A stretch of DNA of 64,000 bases from Brachypterus glaber (lineage: Eukaryota > Arthropoda > Insecta > Coleoptera > Kateretidae). This document shows, one piece after another, positions 31,600 to 42,087 of the stretch. The notes under the pieces were generated by a model. That model saw only the letters and a list, made by a program, of their open reading frames with translations, was not told the DNA's origin and made no database searches. The stretch covers positions 372,001 to 436,000 of the forward strand of contig OY294046.1 in NCBI GenBank assembly GCA_958510825.1. Reading direction: 5' to 3'. Within the stretch, counting starts at the first letter, position 1, and each line of letters starts with the position of its first letter. Made by a program: the position numbers and the translations under genes.

Positions 31600-34500
31600 T
31601 TATTTACCAAATTTTGAAGCAATTGTGTAAAGTGAATTCAGCAACTGCAACGCTCTAGCATCATGGTCATCCTCACTCAAATGAGGATCAACGAGTCCAA
31701 TGGGACTGTTTTGTTTTATAGTGGGGGAAATATTCTCAACTTGCCTCGAATGCACAACCGATTTAAAACTAACAGGCTCTTCTACTTCTCTACTAGCTTC
31801 CTCAGCATTTTTTATAATAGTCTGCACAGGTATGTTGCCATTTTGAATTTCTTGAGTTATGTTTGCCCCACATTCGCTTATCAATAATAAAATTAATCGC
31901 TTTGTTAATGGATTGTCTTCAATTTGTTTCATTTTGTTTATAAACTCTGTTTCTGTAGTGTTAAGTTTGTGGAGTATTCTTTGTAATCTGTTATCATCAT
32001 TAGACTTTGTGGTGTTCATGTAGTCAATTAAAATTCCATGAACTTGGGTAGAATTTAGGGTTAATTTTGGTAACATTCTTAGTTCATATTTAATTTCATG
32101 ATGGGGTTGTTCTACTGAAGCTGATAAGTCCTCTTGTGCTGAATTTACATCGCCCGAAAAATCTTCTTTATTCTCACTATTATCTTCTCCATGATAAGGT
32201 TCTTCTTCTTTTGATTGGCTTGTATTAGGTTCAGTAGTGGTACCAAACTTCTGATTCAGAGAAACAGGATTAATTCCAAAAGTATTTTTCCAAAGTTTGG
32301 TTGCTTCTGGTGAAGTGGTCCAGTGATTTTGGGGCAAATCAGATTCAATTTTTTTGTCTTTTTCATTTGCATTAATATTATTAAATCGGGGTATAAAAGA
32401 TTGACTATCAGCTCCTTGCAGATCTGGATTAAGTGAATTTTTGACATCCAAAGATGGCGCTAGGATATACCCCCATGTCGGTGAGATGGAAGGAACAGTT
32501 GGGAAAATCGGTGGGTAACTAGATTTAGCATCAGCGTCAGAAAAATTGAGCAATTCTTCATCACCCAAAGATGTCTCTGTAGTATCCAAAATTTGAGCAG
32601 TTAGTGGAGGTTCTGTAGGACGCAGTTCCTCTAACTCTTTCCTAAATGTTTCAGGATCATGAAGATACGAAGATAACGCTAAAGAAAAGTTTCTTGCTAA
32701 CTGCCTTATTTGTGGAGTTTGAACCAGGTTATTAGAGTTTTGTAACTCCAGCCCGTTTATTCCTTCATCAGGACTACTAACGGTTGTTGTTTCTTCCATA
32801 GAACTTGAATCTTTTTGCTTAAATAATTGATTATACTCATCTATTGTCATTCTAGTTAGTAAAGCTGTCAGGCTCTCCCTACTAGGTGTTTCTTGACCTT
32901 GGCTGTTGCCCAAATCAGACACATTTTCCATAGCAAGTCTTTCTTTTTCGGAAGAAATGCCATCTAGTGCATTAGCAAAGTAAACTGCCAGAGTATGTAA
33001 CGTTTGTGGACCTGCTGAAGGAGGAACTATGAGCCCTGGCCTGGGGGTGTCATTTTCTTGCGTATCTTCTGTATTAGCAATTTCCATAAGAATATTTATC
33101 ATATTATCCACGTTTTCATAAACCGAATTAAACGCTGTAGCTTTTGTAGTTACTAAAATAGTAGGCTCTGTAGGAGCTACAGTTGTAGAACGTACGTTCT
33201 TAGCCTCAAAAGGACTAGCACTTGAAATTTTATATGCAGGAAATGACGTTGGAGTAACAGAATTAAATCCATTGTTTTCCGTTGCAGTTTTTGAAAATCC
33301 TGTTTTACCGAATTCTTGTTTTTGGAAAGGTCTTGGTTTTAAGACATTAGTTTTGCTTCCATAGTAAGAACTAGACTCTGTATTTAAACTGAAAGTATCT
33401 ATAGACAACGGAGTGGGAGTTGCTCCTAGATCTGATTCTTTTGTTACAAAGAATCCTGAATTGGGATTTACATATTTTGTGGAACCACGAGAATTACTAG
33501 TAGTAGTTCTTGGAACACTAGTAGTTCTGGGAACACTAGTAGTCTTTGGAACACTAGTAGTCCTAGGAACACTTGTAGTTCTAGGAATATTACTTCTCCC
33601 TCGATGTTGAGGGAATGAATTAGCATCAAATATTGTTGTGGGAATACTAGTGGATTTAAATGTATTATAAGAATTGTACGAGCTGGGGTTTTTATTTCTT
33701 GTTGTTATGGTATTAACATGATCACTAGTGGGAGAAGATGTGGTACTTCTTATTCTAGAATATTGTTGTGATGTTCTTGGGACATTTGTTGTTGTACTTC
33801 TGCTTGAAATAGTGTAAACATATTGACTTGTTGTAGGAGGTGCTATTGTTGTTGTTCTCGTACGATAATACTGATTTTCAGTTGTTTTAGACAAATTTAT
33901 ACCTATTTTGTTATTATTTTTATCGTACTTAATTTCAACTCCTTGGTTTACATCAAAAGATGGAGGAGTAGGTGAAATATTATTTTTAGTAAAACTACCA
34001 TAAATTATTTTATGGTCTTTTTCTTGATTTGTTTTAACATTATATTCGGTTTTATAATTTTCATTACGTAACAAGGGCGCTAATGTTGAACCTATGTTAA
34101 ACAATCTAGTAGCATTAAAAGGTTGAGTAGAAGTTTCATAATTTTCTGTGTTAAATGTTGTGTTATAATTCAATTTGTAACCACTTGTAGGCAAGAAAAT
34201 ACTCAAAGGATTCTTTTTTATTAATTCGCTGTTAAAAGATACAGGTTTGATACTGTACTCCTTCCCCCCAACATTAAATTTGCTATTATTTATTAAAGAT
34301 ATAGTACTAGCTGGCAAAGTTGTAGTACCATAAGAGCTTTCTAAGTCAGCTGTGGGATTTTTAGAATTTTTGTAAGTGCTAGTAGGTTGTTGTTCAATGT
34401 TTAAACTAAAACCTTTTGGTGATGGTAAATTTGTAGTTAAAGTATTGAAATTAGTGTTATAATTATTATTATTTTGAAGAGGAGAACCTACTCTACTTCC

Positions 34501-36249
34501 TAAAAATGGTTTTCCATTATTTATGGACTGAGTAGTTATATATTGAGGTGTCACAGAATTTATAACAGGTGAGCTTAATAAAGGCGATTTTGTATAATAA
34601 GTAGGTTGTTTTATCTCAGAGTAAGTTGTTCTGTGGTTAGGATAAGGATTTTGTGAGGTTAATTTAACCTCACTTCTAATACTGTTTAAATTATTTTTAA
34701 CAAAAGAAGCAGATTCTTGGGTAATTTGTGATTCATCCGATTCATCATTAGATTCTAATCTTTTATTCAAAACGTCATTTCTCGTCAGTGAAACGGAGCT
34801 CTTTTGTTTTTCGTCTTCCTTTGTTTCTACGGTTTTTGATTTAGATTCTAGGGATTTTTCGTTTTCGTGTCTGGGAAAGTCCAAATTGTAGTTGGTAGAT
34901 AGTTCGTTGTTTACTGTTGAAATTTCATTTGTAAAAATGTTACTTGGAGATGTGGAAATTGGTTTGTTCGTTGTAGGATAATTATCATTTTCACTATTTT
35001 CATTATTATTAGAATTTTTAAAACCTAAATTTTGAGACTCGTATGAATTTTGGTTATATTTAAATGCTCCTCTATTTGATGATAAAACTTTTTGCGGAGT
35101 ATTTTTTTCATTTTTGGTTTGGTCGTTTTCAAAACTTTCTACGAAAGTAGAATGTACTTTAATGTTATTATTATTATTTTTTGGAGGTCTATTTTCATTA
35201 TTATTATTATTTTCTGCTGTGACTTGATTTAATCCTGTACTTAACCTCAGTTTTATTTTGTTTCTATTATTTTGTCTATTTTGGTTTGTGTTTATAGCGA
35301 CTTGTTGATTTACATTACTTAAAGATAATTTAATATTATTATTATTATTTTTACGTAATTTGATATTTTCTTGAATATAAGATACTCTTCTGTTATTTTT
35401 ATCTTCATTTATGTTATTATTACCTTTTGTTTCTATTCTTTTGTTTTGTCTGTTAAATGCGACATAATTTTGATCGTTATTAACCGGATTATTAACCGGA
35501 TTTTTTACCGGATTATAAATAATTTCCGGAGTTGAGTTGATTACATCACCGTAAGAATTTGTGGAACTTTGCAGGTTTTTATTTAAATTATTATTATTGT
35601 TATTAAAATTATCAGCTATATTATAGTTTACGTTTTCATTATTATTATTACCATTATTATCTCTATTTTCAAAATTTTCTACATTATTATATTTTTGATC
35701 ATTTTGATTATTTAAAATTCTTTGTCTATCATTTGTATCTTCAAAATTATTACTATTTTGATTGACATTTTCATTTATCCTTCTGTTTTTATTGTCAACA
35801 TTATTTATTTCAATGTTATTTTGGTAATTGACACTGTCAGTTACCCTTCTGTTATTATTATTAATATTATTTATTTCGAGGTTGTTTTGGTTATAGTTTC
35901 TATGTGCTTCTACAATGTTATTATTATTACTATTTCTACTTTTTAAATCAACATGTTTTTGGACATTAAATTTAATATGTTTCACATTCTTCGTAGAAGA
36001 AATTGAAGAGTGCTCTTCTGTCCTCATTATAGCTCCGTGATTGATCTGACCATTTAAAAAAACTCTTCGTGAGGCTTTCCTTCTGACTCCATAATCGCGC
36101 AGTTGCTCCGCACTTTCTTCGTAAAAGTTGGGAGAATTGGTGCAGTTGACTTTGAACCACCATTCACAGATCAAATCAGATTGTTGGAAAATAGTGCCGT
36201 TTGGGCACAGGAAGGAAATTTTCTTGCCTTCTTCGCAGATGTGGAAAAC
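31600..36249 (-). CDS. CBM14 protein exon 5: rest of chitin-binding domain and long low-complexity tail
   Basis: 1550 codons to TAA. The acceptor tgtttcag precedes VFHICEEGKK, and the Met three codons upstream is intronic. The first 36 codons finish the chitin-binding domain (FLCPNGTIFQ, CEWWFKVNC). Then follow an Asn-rich region (about residues 180-440, many runs of N from AAT/AAC triplets), Ser/Thr/Pro-rich stretches, a run of SVPRTT units (about residues 985-1015) and a more ordered acidic C-terminal part (for example LPKLTLNSTQVHGILIDYMN and LQLLNSLYTIASKFGK at the end). The tail has no recognised domain. A single 4.65-kb exon in AT-rich repeat-filled DNA with no stop indicates strong selection on the frame. 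Confidence 0.93.
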   Translation of the reverse strand, partial: VFHICEEGKKISFLCPNGTIFQQSDLICEWWFKVNCTNSPNFYEESAEQLRDYGVRRKASRRVFLNGQINHGAIMRTEEHSSISSTKNVKHIKFNVQKHVDLKSRNSNNNNIVEAHRNYNQNNLEINNINNNNRRVTDSVNYQNNIEINNVDNKNRRINENVNQNSNNFEDTNDRQRILNNQNDQKYNNVENFENRDNNGNNNNENVNYNIADNFNNNNNNLNKNLQSSTNSYGDVINSTPEIIYNPVKNPVNNPVNNDQNYVAFNRQNKRIETKGNNNINEDKNNRRVSYIQENIKLRKNNNNNIKLSLSNVNQQVAINTNQNRQNNRNKIKLRLSTGLNQVTAENNNNNENRPPKNNNNNIKVHSTFVESFENDQTKNEKNTPQKVLSSNRGAFKYNQNSYESQNLGFKNSNNNENSENDNYPTTNKPISTSPSNIFTNEISTVNNELSTNYNLDFPRHENEKSLESKSKTVETKEDEKQKSSVSLTRNDVLNKRLESNDESDESQITQESASFVKNNLNSIRSEVKLTSQNPYPNHRTTYSEIKQPTYYTKSPLLSSPVINSVTPQYITTQSINNGKPFLGSRVGSPLQNNNNYNTNFNTLTTNLPSPKGFSLNIEQQPTSTYKNSKNPTADLESSYGTTTLPASTISLINNSKFNVGGKEYSIKPVSFNSELIKKNPLSIFLPTSGYKLNYNTTFNTENYETSTQPFNATRLFNIGSTLAPLLRNENYKTEYNVKTNQEKDHKIIYGSFTKNNISPTPPSFDVNQGVEIKYDKNNNKIGINLSKTTENQYYRTRTTTIAPPTTSQYVYTISSRSTTTNVPRTSQQYSRIRSTTSSPTSDHVNTITTRNKNPSSYNSYNTFKSTSIPTTIFDANSFPQHRGRSNIPRTTSVPRTTSVPKTTSVPRTTSVPRTTTSNSRGSTKYVNPNSGFFVTKESDLGATPTPLSIDTFSLNTESSSYYGSKTNVLKPRPFQKQEFGKTGFSKTATENNGFNSVTPTSFPAYKISSASPFEAKNVRSTTVAPTEPTILVTTKATAFNSVYENVDNMINILMEIANTEDTQENDTPRPGLIVPPSAGPQTLHTLAVYFANALDGISSEKERLAMENVSDLGNSQGQETPSRESLTALLTRMTIDEYNQLFKQKDSSSMEETTTVSSPDEGINGLELQNSNNLVQTPQIRQLARNFSLALSSYLHDPETFRKELEELRPTEPPLTAQILDTTETSLGDEELLNFSDADAKSSYPPIFPTVPSISPTWGYILAPSLDVKNSLNPDLQGADSQSFIPRFNNINANEKDKKIESDLPQNHWTTSPEATKLWKNTFGINPVSLNQKFGTTTEPNTSQSKEEEPYHGEDNSENKEDFSGDVNSAQEDLSASVEQPHHEIKYELRMLPKLTLNSTQVHGILIDYMNTTKSNDDNRLQRILHKLNTTETEFINKMKQIEDNPLTKRLILLLISECGANITQEIQNGNIPVQTIIKNAEEASREVEEPVSFKSVVHSRQVENISPTIKQNSPIGLVDPHLSEDDHDARALQLLNSLYTIASKFGK

Positions 36250-36877
36250 CTGAAACAAACAATTTTTTTTGTATTGTTAATAACTTTTTACGGTGTGTTT
36301 CTCGATAAAAACCTATGTTTTTTTTCGAAAGCCGTTTATAATTTCTAAAAAAGTTATAGGGGGCGTTAATTTTGTATACAAAAGGTATAATAAAATCTAA
36401 ACACATAGAAATAATAACGACCTCCCTCAAAAAAAAATAACTCAATTACTTTTAAGCAGACTATATTGTTCTTACGTATTTTTTAGCGCTATTCTTTTTG
36501 AAAAAAACTGTAATAATGATTTTGGACGAGCTAGCTTGAGATTTTGCACTGCTCTAGTACAGAATTTTCCATAATCAATGAAAAAATCCCTACCAAAATG
36601 ACGTTTGCATTGATGGTTGAAAGGAATTGATCCTCATAAGCATATATTAAATTAAAAAGTTAATATAGTGAAAGCGTACAGATGGTGGCGCCATCTAATG
36701 TTACACAAAAGTACTATACTGTATTCTATATTGGCTGTATTGTATTTCCGGGAAATTTGTGACCACGATAACTCCATAACGCTTCTAGCTAAAGTCTTAA
36801 AATTTGGCCCACAGGTTAATTATGCACAGTTCTAGGCTGGGATTGTTTTTGGTTAATAATAATAATTTATAACTAAC
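36250..36877. other. Intron 4 of the CBM14 gene
   Basis: AT-rich, with the dispersed words gtgaccacgataactccataac and ggttaattatgcacagttctaggctggg of a family seen at several places in the window. Confidence 0.55.
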
Positions 36878-36993
36878 CTGACAGTCTGTGTCTAAATCGG
36901 CATAGTATCCAGATTCCACTTCTTTGCAGTTAAAGGTGGTCCTGGGAATGCTGGAGAAAATGGGAAAATCCACCCCTGGCCTTCCATCGACAC
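36878..36993 (-). CDS. CBM14 protein exon 4: first half of the chitin-binding domain
   Basis: 116 nt, acceptor tattcag, donor gttagt. Encodes VDGRPGVDFPIFSSIPRTTF, then NCKEVESGYYAD and DTDCQ, which is the conserved entry of CPAP-type chitin-binding domains (G-x-P-G-V-D-F-P, then F-x-C...GYYAD...CQ). It joins in phase to exon 5. Confidence 0.92.
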
Positions 36994-37318
36994 CTGAATA
37001 TTAAAACAAAATGTAAAAACCAAAAAAAAAAAAAAGAAACCCAAATCGGGGAAAAAACTATTAAACACACTTCTAGAATAGATAGAAACTTGAAATTTGA
37101 TGTATGTATGGAATATCCCCCCATGACCCCCAGGAAAAATCTGAAACTTGACCTCACAACTGGGCAAAATGTCAAAATTACTTCTAGAGTAGCTAGAAAC
37201 TTGATATGCCTTTGCGGAAAATTATTAAACAAGATTGGTAAAGAGATAAAGTTTTTAAATAATCCGTGCGAAAAACGGGCTTTACAGCTTGTATTTATTA
37301 AAACGACAATTAATTATT

Positions 37319-37856
37319 TTATCCAATACATACAGATACACTGATAAAACAGTTTATTTGGATGGATATGGCCAATTGAATTATGTGGTTGTGGCAAATA
37401 AATTTTATTTCTGTCAAATAAACTATTTTGTTCCCGTTAATAAATCATTTTGAAATTAAAACATTTGTTTACATAAACTAAATATTTATTTGACTCAAAT
37501 AAAATTTGTTACTCACAACCAAATAATTTAATTGGCCATATCTAACAAAATCCTTTTTATCAGTGTAATAAGACCATTACTACCTTTATTTTAAATAAAA
37601 AAATTCAATAATAACAACAATTATATATTTTACCCACTGAATTGTCACTTGTCAAATTATTTTCTTGTAAATGTCATTAAAATTTTTAATAAAAATATGA
37701 ATTTTTAAGCTATTTATTGGATAAAACTTTGTATGTCACTTGTGAGGAAATTAATATTACCCTCTATAAAATTAACCCACTCTGCCTTAAGCCTCGTGGG
37801 TTATTTTTCTCATGGGCAAAATCCTAGTTTCCTCTCTCGTACCATAAATAACTATT
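37319..37856 (-). mobile_element. Dispersed repeat family A, copy 4, interrupted by a MITE
   Basis: Minus-strand copy from ttatccaatacatacaga to ataaataactatt, split at 37339-37565 by a separate TIR element. Removing the insert with one TA restores the cagataataagac seen in other copies. Confidence 0.85.
37339..37565. mobile_element. Tc1/mariner-type MITE, CACTGATAAAA ends, TA duplication
   Basis: 227 bp. The left arm (CACTGATAAAACAG, atatggccaatt, ttatgtggttgtg) matches the right arm inverted (cacaaccaaataa, aattggccatat, TTTTTATCAGTG) over about 70 bp. It is flanked by TA on both sides. Confidence 0.9.
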
Positions 37857-38004
37857 GAAACATTGCCTATTCACAAGCTCGCATAAGAACATAAAACATA
37901 ACAATGCCAAAAGCCAATCACGGCATCGCATTCTTATGTTTTATGTTCTTATGGAAGCTTCTGGATATGTCTTAAGTATTTTTTAGCTGGCAAATGTGAC
38001 TTAC

Positions 38005-38092
38005 CTTGATAAAACGTCAGGTCGTTTGGATTCGCATAAGATTGGTTGTTGTGACTTTCCGTAACGTCGTCAGTGTCCAAACCATTTACCAT
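38005..38092 (-). CDS. CBM14 protein exon 3: linker
   Basis: 88 nt, acceptor tttacag, donor gtaagt. Encodes MVNGLDTDDVTESHNNQSYA and the start of the junction to exon 4 (Gln-Gly split codon). The first codon is ATG, but in-frame exons upstream supply a better start with a signal peptide. Confidence 0.85.
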
Positions 38093-38220
38093 CTGTAAAT
38101 ATTTTTGATTAAACAATAATAATGTCAAAAATGATTTATTTTTCCCAAGAAAAAAGTTTGTAAAAAGGATTCAAAAATATTTTATTGCTTTTGATGGTAG
38201 TAATATTTTTTATCCACGGC

Positions 38221-38246
38221 CGTGATTAATAGGCCTATTAATCACG
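38221..38246. repeat. Perfect 26-bp palindrome
   Basis: cgtgattaatagg followed directly by its reverse complement; outer words ttatccacgg (38209-38218) and ccgtggataa (38283-38292) also pair. Both halves may belong to one foldback element. Confidence 0.8.
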
Positions 38247-39380
38247 GGTCTGTAAAAATAAAGCATTTAAAATTTAAAACGACCGTGGATAAAGTATAGA
38301 ATTCTACTTGCAAATAATAGCTATTAATCATTCGGGTGATTAGGTCACTCGCCTTTCGGCTCGTGCCCTAAAATTCACCCTCATTGATTAATTGAAATTA
38401 TTATACGCTCATTGAATACTATACTATTATCAAAAAGTTTTCGAGAGGCGCCGAGCAAACTAGTACGAAAGATTTCATTGATATTTTTTTGCATTTTTTT
38501 TAAATTTTATATGCCAAAAATATGATTTCCGCAACAACAAATCATGTCGGTTTTCGTGTCTGTGTGTCTATCAGTCTGTTCCGAAAATGTGTGCTCGTCG
38601 CTGATCCTGAACATAAATTAAAATATAATAAAATAAAGGAATATTAAGCCGACTATGGTCATTTCTAAAGAATAAAGCCCGTTATCTTCCGGAACCGAGC
38701 AGGTCGGATTTTCTGTTGATGATTTTATAGTGTGTAGATTTTCTACTAACAGGATTGAGGCTTGGTTTGCGTTGGCAAGTTACTAAAACTTCATGTTTGT
38801 TTAGGATCAGCGTGTAATAACACGACAACGCTTTTTTATAAAAGATAGTATTTTCAAACTGGCTATCTAAACGTCCGACGTAAGCTAACTCTTTATTTGG
38901 GTCAGTTTTTTCGCCTTTCGTGTTTTTGATGCTAATGGAGGAGCTAAGCCCCCCCTCCATTTAAACGGAGAGAATAAGATTCTGACGAAAAATATACCTT
39001 TTTCTATTTTGAGACTCTTATAGGGTCATAATTACACGCATTTTGCGTGTTCTTATAGGCCTATAAGAAATTTGTACTTTTTTTTTAGGGTTGGCAAGAC
39101 AGGACAAAATAATATCACTTGCGTTTTACGTGCAAATTTAGGTTTAGTTTTCTACGAAATTGTGTTTGGTTAATTTTAACCGTGTTAAAATTGTGACTTG
39201 GTTACTTGCAGTGAAAAAGAGAAGAGCTAACTATAAAATATATTAAAATATTGTTTGTTCTATAAATTTCAAACATTTCGAAAATTGTAATGCCAACCCA
39301 AAACAAAAATCCATAAATCGGTTATCAATTTAAATGTTTTTTTTTTAATTTTAAAGAAAAATAGAAAAAAATAAGCTCTC

Positions 39381-39481
39381 GTTTCATAACACGTTTTTAG
39401 CGCACTGGTACTTTAGAAAACTCGTCGCAATCGGCTCGTTCTAAACCTGTAATCGTGCGCTAAAAACGGGTGTTATGAAAC
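39381..39481. repeat. Inverted repeat, about 25-bp arms
   Basis: gtttcataacacgtttttag and cgcac recur inverted as gtgcgctaaaaacgggtgtt and atgaaac with about 50 bp between. Confidence 0.75.
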
Positions 39482-39626
39482 TAGTACTTTAATATACTAT
39501 AAAAGCTTTAAAAACCCTAAAAATCAACCAATAAGAATATAGGACGTACACTTAGCGTCCTATACGTCGGACGTATAAATAGTCTGTTTCCACTATTATT
39601 TTGTAGAAAACGGTATTTTTACTCAC

Positions 39627-39670
39627 CATAGGTCGTATGCAATAAACTGCATAAAATAATATCGCTAGGC
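39627..39670 (-). CDS. CBM14 protein exon 2: signal peptide core
   Basis: 44 nt, acceptor gtttcag, donor gtgagt. Encodes LAILFYAVYCIRPM, the hydrophobic core of the signal peptide. It joins in phase 1 to the start exon and in phase 0 to exon 3. Confidence 0.85.
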
Positions 39671-41145
39671 CTGAAACAAAAATGAAAAATTATTTTTTTA
39701 ATACAAATGTAAAAATAATCTCAGATCAAACAAACTAAACTTGACAAACTTTTTTTTAAATAAAAATAATTATAAAGAAATTCACTGATTGTCGTTTGTT
39801 TTAAAAAATTAACTATAGTTTCGTTGGAATCAATTTTTTTAATCCTTAACTTAAACAACCAGGACCGAGGCGAGGGGGGATGATGGATTACCCCCCGGCC
39901 AGGGAAATCAGAGGAGCCCGGCAGGGCCCAAATAACTATATTTTACATTTTATAGTTGCCCCCGGGTTCGGATTTTCGCTCGACGGCCCTGGGAACAGTG
40001 GGGTCTAAAAGACCCCAGTTAAACTGCAAAACGAAGATTAACAAATTATTAGTTTTTTTTTTTTAAGAATAAATTATAATTTTTGATATATGCCTTGTTT
40101 TATTTCACAAATTAAATAAAAACACTTCTTATAATATAAAAATATAATTAAATCAATGTTTTTTTAAATTTAAAATGTTTTTATTGGATGGATTATTAAA
40201 TTTGGGGTCATATTTGAACCAAAAATACCGGTTGAAAAAAATCAGCATACCAGTAAATGGTTAACAAGTGTTTAAACAAATTTCACAATGGCTAATTAAC
40301 ATACTTGAACAATATCAATAATGGGCAATTAAAACAAAATTAATCTGCATCTAGTCAGTAATTAGGTAGTAAAAAGACGAATAGTGTACTTACGCCAAAA
40401 ATAACATTGTTTATCTATATGTAGATTTGGGTTGTTCTTAACTAAATTATTTTTAATGGCGCCCCCTTTTATTTCAAATTCCCCTAAAACATTTTATTTT
40501 TGAAGGAATGTGTTTTAAACACAATAGTTTTTCTTCTCGCAAAACTTGATCTTTCCTGAAATTATATCGATGGGATATTCCGTTCTTGAGTTATCGTGCA
40601 TACAAAAAAAATGGGATGCCCGGATACACCGACAAATAGAAATATTTTTTTAACATCGGTTACACTCAAACTGGTACTATTTATCACACTCACAGTAGTG
40701 TAAATATCATTTTCTTAGCAGGTTTACCATTACCATACATCCAAATGCTTTTAACACGTTTCAGTGCAATTTCAGAGTTCAAAATATACTCCCAGGAAAT
40801 CGTTATTAGTAGCACTAGTAGCACTAGGAGTGCCGATGTATCGAAATCTTCGCAGAAAAGTCAAAATCTTTGACCACGTTTTTTTTCACATTTCTCGATG
40901 TTTTAGACCATTCTAAGTCGAAATCAGTAAAAAAAAAATTGCGTCCGTCTGTATGTCTGTCTGGGTGTAAACTCGATAACTCCATTTCTAAATAAGATAC
41001 CGACAAGCGGTTTTTTGCATATTGTTTCTTATCGTATTTCGGAGAGATGATTAGATTTTGGGGGTAAGCGATTGGGGGTAAGGGGGTAAGAATGGGGTAA
41101 AACTTATATTTTTAGCGTTTTTTGGTTATATTATTATTGTATTTT

Positions 41146-41524
41146 ATTAATTTAGCACTTTTTGTGAAAGATAATTTTAATATTGGTCAAAAAATGTTAC
41201 GAACTATTGTTTCCTAAAATGCATCGTTTTTGAGATATTGGCGTTTAGATCAGTAAATGATTTTTTTAGCATATCTCACTTATTTATAACCCGTTTTCAA
41301 AAAAAAATATTTTAAATGAAAGCTGTTTTTAGGCCCTAAAAAAATACTATATATATAGTTTTTTGCTAGAATATAACGTTTTGAAGATACAGACTTTCAA
41401 TCTTTAATAAATTAAGCAGGTGTATTAATGGTTGCCTATTTACGCGATCACACAACTTTCCTTTTCATAAAGTTTGGACTTTTTTTTTAGTGCCTAGTGC
41501 CGATGTTTTGACAAGGTGCTTGCA
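41146..41524 (-). repeat. Dispersed repeat family Q, copy 2
   Basis: Inverted relative to 7401-7742; shares the ends tttagcac and gtgccgatgttttgacaagg and the middle blocks. Confidence 0.65.
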
Positions 41525-41663
41525 TCTGTTCAGCTGGTTATATTCTATAAAAGTAAGCTATGTAAAATTTACACCCAGGAAATATTATTTACACGAGTGT
41601 AAAAATTACCACACGGTTTTCTACCACTCGTAAAATGTTTTTTACAATAGTTGATCGGGAGTA

Positions 41664-42087
41664 CACGGAAAGAAATTAGTGGGCTCTGCGCTATACATTA
41701 TAAGATATTTGGTAACAGTGGCAAATTATAGTGATTTAAGCTATAGATTATAAGGGACACAATAACTAATAATGTTAAAAATAAATTGGAAACGATTATA
41801 TATATTACAGACACGATTATATTTATTACAGGCACTATTATAAATTTACAGAAATTTTATTATATTATAAAAATTATTAGCACGGACAATAATTAAATCT
41901 ATTTAAGCTATAAATGCCGTACTATTTGTTATATTTTATTATTCACTAAACAATTAAAGTATTTCATATAAATTTTTACACTGACTGCCATAATTGTAAG
42001 AGAAAGCTTTGTATTTATATAATAAGCGATTATAATTTTCTTGGTATGTGTGTTATAGCGCTCCTAGCTATAATTTTTTTTTCCGTG
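41664..42087. mobile_element. TA-flanked MITE with CACGGAAA ends
   Basis: CACGGAAAGAAATTA at the left, inverted TAATTTTTTTTTCCGTG at the right, TA on both sides, plus inner gcgctata and tatagcgc words. 424 bp, no frame. Confidence 0.75.

Larger units (their letters stand above)
36994..38004. other. Intron 3 of the CBM14 gene
   Basis: Contains a dispersed repeat (37069-37215, words cttctagaatagatagaaac, also at 42790-42935), family A copy 4 and a nested MITE, listed separately. Confidence 0.55.
38093..39626. other. Intron 2 of the CBM14 gene
   Basis: Repeat-rich: palindrome 38221-38246, a family K piece (38645-38800, gactatggtcatttctaaag, ggtttgcgttggcaag) and a foldback (39381-39481). No exon. 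Confidence 0.5.

Noticed and set aside
36250..36258. Start codon for the CBM14 protein at 36258
   Set aside because: The ATG lies before a tgtttcag acceptor; upstream exons supply half of the chitin-binding domain and a signal peptide in phase.
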